A stretch of DNA of 64,000 nucleotides from JAEMQF01 sp963775015 (GTDB lineage Bacteria > Pseudomonadota > Gammaproteobacteria > Burkholderiales > Burkholderiaceae_C). The stretch lies in the NCBI GenBank assembly GCA_963775015.1, contig CAVZHI010000015.1, forward strand, positions 496,001-560,000. Direction: 5' to 3'. Below the pieces are notes generated by a model. That model worked only from the letters and a program-made list of their open reading frames with translations. It was not told the origin of the DNA and made no database searches. Below are positions 60,521-64,000 of the stretch, piece after piece. Each line of letters starts with the position of its first letter. The stretch's first letter is position 1. The position numbers were made by a program, and so were the translations under genes.

Positions 60521-61023
60521 TTCGCGCCCGCTTCGGCCCACAGCGCCTGCACCCGGGCCCGGTGGTAGGGCAGCCGCAACCAGTACATGCTGCGGCCGAA
60601 CATCTGCAAGCCGACGAAGCCGCGCACTTCCAGCACGTCTGCCGCCGCGAAGGCGGCAACCACGCTGTAGGTCTCGCCGGAGGCCGGGTCGTACAGGCGG
60701 CCGCGCCAGCGCTGCGGCCGGTTCGCGTCGGGCTCGAGCACGCCGAGCTCGAGGCCGGCCAGCGGGCGCCGGCGCAGGGCTTCGTCGGGGTTGCGTTGAT
60801 CGAGCGGCACCGCCGTGCCGGCCTGCGGCGGCACGGCGGCGGCCACGGCTTGCAGCACCACCCGCACGCGCGTTCCGGAGGCCTGCAGCGCGAGCAGTGC
60901 CTCGCCGTCCTTGGTGACCCATTCACCGGGCAGCGCGGCCCCCGCACTGGCGCTCGGCGCCGCGGCCAGCGCAGTGATCAATACCGTGGCGGCGAATGTG
61001 CGCCCTATCCAAGCCAGCTTCAT
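60517..61023 (-). CDS. DUF2147 periplasmic protein
   Basis: Exported protein, 168 aa. Signal peptide MKLAWIGRTFAATVLITALAAAPSASAGA, then the DUF2147 pattern LPGEWVTKDGEALLAL.., GLELGVLEPDANRPQRWRGRLYDPASGETYSV, EVRGFVGLQMFGRSMYW. Function unknown. Precedes and overlaps the acyltransferase by four bases, so they are coupled. Confidence 0.82.
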   Translation of the reverse strand: MKLAWIGRTFAATVLITALAAAPSASAGAALPGEWVTKDGEALLALQASGTRVRVVLQAVAAAVPPQAGTAVPLDQRNPDEALRRRPLAGLELGVLEPDANRPQRWRGRLYDPASGETYSVVAAFAAADVLEVRGFVGLQMFGRSMYWLRLPYHRARVQALWAEAGAK

Positions 61024-61131
61024 CGTGCCTCTCCATGGCCGTCAAAGAAGCGGCCATTGCAGCGGCACACGCGGCGCTCGTCTCCCGGAACTCCGACCGC
61101 ATCCGACGGATTCCGAAAAGCGCGCGATCTT

Positions 61132-62163
61132 TCAGGAATCCGTCGGCGGGGGCGCCCGGTATTCGGTGGGCGTTTGCTGGTGGTGCGCCCGAAACGCGGC
61201 GTTGAACGACGATAGGGACCGAAACCCGACATCCAGCGCGATGGTCAGCACGGGGGTGCGCGGCTCGGCCCGCAGGCGCCGCGAGGCTTCCTCGATGCGG
61301 TATCGATTGACGAACTGATTGAAGTTGCGATAACCCAGCAGCCCGTTGATGGTGCGGCGCAACTGATACTCGGGCACCTTCAGGCGGGCGGCCAGGCCCG
61401 CGATGCGCAAGTCCGGTTCGGCGTACAGCCGCTGCTCGCGCATCAGCACGGCAAGCGCGTCGAGCATCGGGTTGGCGGGCGCTGCGGCCAGCGGCGGGCG
61501 CAGGTCGACCAGCGTGATGGTGCGGTTGCGCCGCAGCAGCGCCAGGTTGATCGTGTACACGAGCGCGAAGATCAGCGCCATGCCGAGCAGCTCGAGAGGC
61601 AGCGGCACCCGCCACTGCGTGACCAGTTCCGCCGCGATCACGGAGATGACCACCAGCGCTGTGGCGGCCGCAAACAGCCGCCGCAGGCGCAGGCGCGCTT
61701 CGTCCAGGTCGTTCTCGCGGCCTGCCCAGATGACAACCCCCGCGCCAGCAGCGAACACCAGCTTGGCGGCCTGCACCACGGTCGCAAGCGTTGCCGCCGC
61801 CGGCGTGCCGCGCTCGCGCCAGCCGAGCTCGACCAGCACCGCCAGCGCGAGGTAGGCTGCCGCCGCAACCCACGCTGCGAGCGGGAAGCGCTTTTCGTCC
61901 TCGAACACCTGCCACACGAAGGCGAACAGCAGCACCGGAATCGCCTGCGCCAACAGCCCGCCGCCGAAGGCGACGCCGCGCCAGACGCCGCTGCCCGTGC
62001 CGCCACCCAGCAGCGGCAGCAGCAGGAAGCAGGCCGCGCCGGCCGCGAGCGCCACGCCCGCCACGCGGATCGGCAAAGGGTCGCGCGAGGCGGCCAGCGC
62101 CCCGGCACTCAGCAGCAGCTGCGACAGCGCGAGCAGTCGCAGCGCGATGATGGCGGTGCTCAT
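61132..62163 (-). CDS. Membrane-embedded AraC-family regulator (7 helices + HTH)
   Basis: Regulator, 343 aa, with about seven hydrophobic helices (residues 4-26, 32-53, 61-84, 96-113, 125-147, 163-178, 189-212) followed by an AraC-type DNA-binding domain (about 235-338; LRIAGLAARLKVPEYQLRRTI, NQFVNRYRIEEASRRL, VLTIALDVGFRSLSSFNAAF, RAHHQQTPTEYR). This fits membrane-bound one-component regulators that sense at the membrane. Lies 108 bases upstream of the DUF2147-acyltransferase pair on the same strand and may control it. Confidence 0.85.
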   Translation of the reverse strand: MSTAIIALRLLALSQLLLSAGALAASRDPLPIRVAGVALAAGAACFLLLPLLGGGTGSGVWRGVAFGGGLLAQAIPVLLFAFVWQVFEDEKRFPLAAWVAAAAYLALAVLVELGWRERGTPAAATLATVVQAAKLVFAAGAGVVIWAGRENDLDEARLRLRRLFAAATALVVISVIAAELVTQWRVPLPLELLGMALIFALVYTINLALLRRNRTITLVDLRPPLAAAPANPMLDALAVLMREQRLYAEPDLRIAGLAARLKVPEYQLRRTINGLLGYRNFNQFVNRYRIEEASRRLRAEPRTPVLTIALDVGFRSLSSFNAAFRAHHQQTPTEYRAPPPTDS

Positions 62164-62336
62164 CGGGCGCGAGTTTGCCACGTTCGAGCGCGCCCTCGCC
62201 GCGCGTCCACGCCCGGGATCGCCGCCCCCTGCGGCGACCGCGAGCCGATCGAGAAAGTGCCGCCAGCCGACCGCGTGCTTCTTCGCTCCCACGGCGGTCA
62301 GGCCGGTGTGCTCGGGCTCGAGTCGCGTGCCGCCTG

Positions 62337-62500
62337 GATCCAGCCTTTTCGATTCGCCGTCACATCCGGCCTCTGGTCGCAGTCTAACTGGGCACCTCAT
62401 TCAGCCCCGACGGGTTGATCCACCAGGAGCCCCCATGCCGACCACCGCTTTCGTCACCGTCCGCGAGTTCACGCGCATCTTCAAGAACGAACACAACGTC
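62337..62500. repeat. Direct repeat, copy B (164 bp)
   Basis: Counterpart of 58944-59107. The leftward part still encodes the ECF start (minus strand: TANRKGWI) but the rest of the sigma gene is absent; the rightward part runs into the intact SnoaL fusion gene. Confidence 0.9.
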
Positions 62501-63730
62501 GATGGCATCGACCACCTGTTCAGCCCCCACTTCAAGCACAACTTTCGCATGCCGCTGCCGCCGGGGCTGGCGGGCTTCAAGGACATCGGCCGCATGATGA
62601 ACGCCGCGTTCCCCGACGTGCGCGTCACCGAAGAGGCGTTGTTGGAGGCGGGCGACCATGTGATCGAACGCAGTTCGGCCGTCGCTACCCACCGCGGGCC
62701 CTTCATGGGGCTGGCCGGCACGGGGCGCACCGTGCGCTGGCACGAAATCCACATCTACCGGCTGCACCGCGGCCTGATCGCCGAGCATTGGGTGGAGTTG
62801 AGCACGCTGGAGCTGCTGGAACAGATTCGGCCGCTGGGTCAAACCAGCCAAGCCAGCCCAGCCCACCCAACCGACCAGGCCAGCCAGCACGAAATGACGA
62901 TCAATGCGCCCACAGGCCGGGTCTTCGAGCTGCTCACCACGCGCGACGGTTTGGCGCGCTGGTGGACCGACGACGTTGTGGCCGAGCCGAGGTCGGGGTT
63001 CGTCAATCGCTTCGGCTTCAACGGCGGAAGTGTCGAGATGCCCTTCCTCGTGGAGGCCAGCGAAGCGCCGACGGCACTGAAATGGACCTGCATCGAAGGC
63101 GAGCGGGTGCCGCCGGATTGGGTGGGCACGCGCATCGTGGCCTCGCTGGCTTCTACCGAGAGTGGAGCGACGCGGCTGAATTTTTCGCACGAGGGTTGGA
63201 AGGCCGGTGCACCGAGCTACGCGCTGTGCAATACAACCTGGGGCGAACTGATGCACCGGCTGCGCGACGTGGCCGAAGGGCGGCAACCTGGTCCGCATTT
63301 CCGAAGCGGCCCAGGCAGCGACGGCGCGCAACTGGTGCGTGAGCTGTATGGTCGCCTGATGGCACGCGGCGACGCCGCGGCGGGGCGCGAGCTGCTGGCC
63401 GCGGACTACGTGGACCACAACATCCCAGGCGTCGGCGCCGGAGGGCGCGAGGCCTTGATCGACGCGGTGATGGCCGTCCGCGCGTCGTTCCCTGACATTC
63501 AGCCCGTGCTGGAGGAGATGCTTTCCGACCGGGATCTGGTGGCCGTGCGCGTGGTGGCACAGGGCCACCACAGCGGAAGCGATTTCATGGGTCAACGCGC
63601 AAGCGGACGAGCGATCGAGTGGAACGAGGTGCACGTGTTCCGCCATGCCGACAAACAGATCAAGGAACATTGGGGCGTCTTCGACCTGATGGGGATCGTG
63701 GCGCAACTGCAGTCGCTCGGGCCGCCGTAG
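62435..63730 (+). CDS. SnoaL-SRPBCC-SnoaL three-domain protein
   Basis: 431 aa, three small-molecule-binding domains in one chain. Domain 1 (1-133): SnoaL-like, EFTRIFKNEHNVDGIDHLFS to IYRLHRGLIAEHWVELS. A Gln/Ser/Pro linker (134-152). Domain 2 (153-288): AHSA1/SRPBCC, TINAPTGRVFELLTTRDGLA, WWTDDVVAEPRSG, GWKAGAPSYALCNTTWG. Domain 3 (298-431): SnoaL-like, RELYGRLMARGDAAAGRELLA to VFRHADKQIKEHWGVFDLMG. CAGGAG eight bases before the ATG. An internal Met (154) suggests fusion of once separate genes. Function unknown; originally next to the ECF sigma gene. Confidence 0.85.
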   Translation: MPTTAFVTVREFTRIFKNEHNVDGIDHLFSPHFKHNFRMPLPPGLAGFKDIGRMMNAAFPDVRVTEEALLEAGDHVIERSSAVATHRGPFMGLAGTGRTVRWHEIHIYRLHRGLIAEHWVELSTLELLEQIRPLGQTSQASPAHPTDQASQHEMTINAPTGRVFELLTTRDGLARWWTDDVVAEPRSGFVNRFGFNGGSVEMPFLVEASEAPTALKWTCIEGERVPPDWVGTRIVASLASTESGATRLNFSHEGWKAGAPSYALCNTTWGELMHRLRDVAEGRQPGPHFRSGPGSDGAQLVRELYGRLMARGDAAAGRELLAADYVDHNIPGVGAGGREALIDAVMAVRASFPDIQPVLEEMLSDRDLVAVRVVAQGHHSGSDFMGQRASGRAIEWNEVHVFRHADKQIKEHWGVFDLMGIVAQLQSLGPP

Positions 63731-64000
63731 TCGCCAGCTCGCGCCAAGTGGCGCCGCCCGCTCGCCAAGCTCTCGTCGCTGAAGGTCGGCTTCACGGCGT
63801 CGAATCATGCGAACTCTAGGACCGCAGTGCGTCGATTTCGGGTCCACGCGAGGTGCCGGCGGATGCCCGGTTACCGCCACGCAGCGGCTGGTCACCAAGT
63901 ACGATGAATCAGCGAGTTCTGCGTGTGGCGTCGACGGGGGCTGGGTCGGCAAAGGCATCGCAGTCTCGGGTCCATAGCTCCAGGCGCGCCAGTTGCTCTT
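63731..64000. other. No recognisable gene at window end
   Basis: 270 bases after the fusion gene contain stop codons in all convincing frames and no motif I can name. A gene could begin beyond the window. Confidence 0.5.

Noticed and set aside
56600..64000. Integron cassette array
   Set aside because: Although several small standalone genes occur, no attC sites separate them and strands alternate.
1..64000. CRISPR array, rRNA genes, insertion sequence or prophage
   Set aside because: No regularly spaced repeats, rRNA sequence, transposase, integrase or phage structural genes could be recognised on either strand.

Overview
The window is a high-GC (roughly two thirds G+C) chromosomal segment of a betaproteobacterium. 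It most resembles the order Burkholderiales, in or near the Rubrivivax/Leptothrix/Comamonadaceae group. The reasons are gene order and protein similarity: slt-glyA-nrdR; rpsO-pnp-quinone oxidoreductase-tpiA-secG-tRNA-Leu-nuoA..N-NUDIX-DUF1178; smpB/ratA-rnfH-DUF4124-guaB-MFS-guaA. This assignment is inference from recognised families; no search was run.

Layout. 1-2.3 kb (minus): minor type IV pilins (fimT-like, pilE-like, pilW, start of pilX). 2.4-5.1 kb (minus): nrdR, glyA and a membrane-anchored lytic transglycosylase. 5.4-9.2 kb: ubiD, tsaD and an aminotransferase, joined by ATGA overlaps. 9.2-14.2 kb: rpsO, pnp, a quinone oxidoreductase, tpiA and secG. 14.35-29.2 kb: tRNA-Leu(GAG) and the complete 14-gene complex I operon nuoA-N, followed by a NUDIX hydrolase and a DUF1178 gene. 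30.4-38.7 kb: a GlcD-type oxidase, DUF2069, a YihY-family membrane protein, an alpha/beta hydrolase, metY, a CBS-domain protein, aroC and an MFS permease. 38.9-46.2 kb: an RND efflux pair and an isoquinoline-1-oxidoreductase-type molybdoenzyme (iorAB). 46.3-49.6 kb: a secreted hydrolase, a c-type cytochrome and a PQQ alcohol dehydrogenase carrying the lanthanide-type Asp pair. 49.8-56.1 kb: smpB, ratA, rnfH, DUF4124, guaB, MFS, guaA. 56.1-64 kb: an accessory region just downstream of guaA, a common integration site. It holds small stress- or regulation-type genes: DUF1801, SnoaL, LuxR, an ECF sigma factor, an acyltransferase, DUF2147, a 7-TM AraC regulator and a SnoaL-SRPBCC-SnoaL fusion.

Three things stand out. 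(1) A 268-bp element at 47585-47852 is built from nested long inverted repeats that can fold into a two-armed cruciform, and it separates the cytochrome c gene from the PQQ dehydrogenase. (2) The accessory region has a 164-bp imperfect direct repeat (58944-59107 and 62337-62500, offset exactly 3393 bp). It shows that an ECF sigma/SnoaL divergent pair was split by a cassette of other genes, leaving truncated copies of both ends and an acetyltransferase fragment. (3) At least eight single-base indels break normally indispensable genes (secG, nuoF, metY, aroC three times, a CBS gene, a hydrolase). Several fall in short homopolymers, so sequence or assembly error is the leading explanation, and these genes are annotated as probably intact in the organism.

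Three REP-type palindrome pairs (26.1, 36.2 and 40.1 kb) lie between genes, one of them inside the nuo operon. No rRNA, CRISPR array, insertion sequence or prophage gene was seen.
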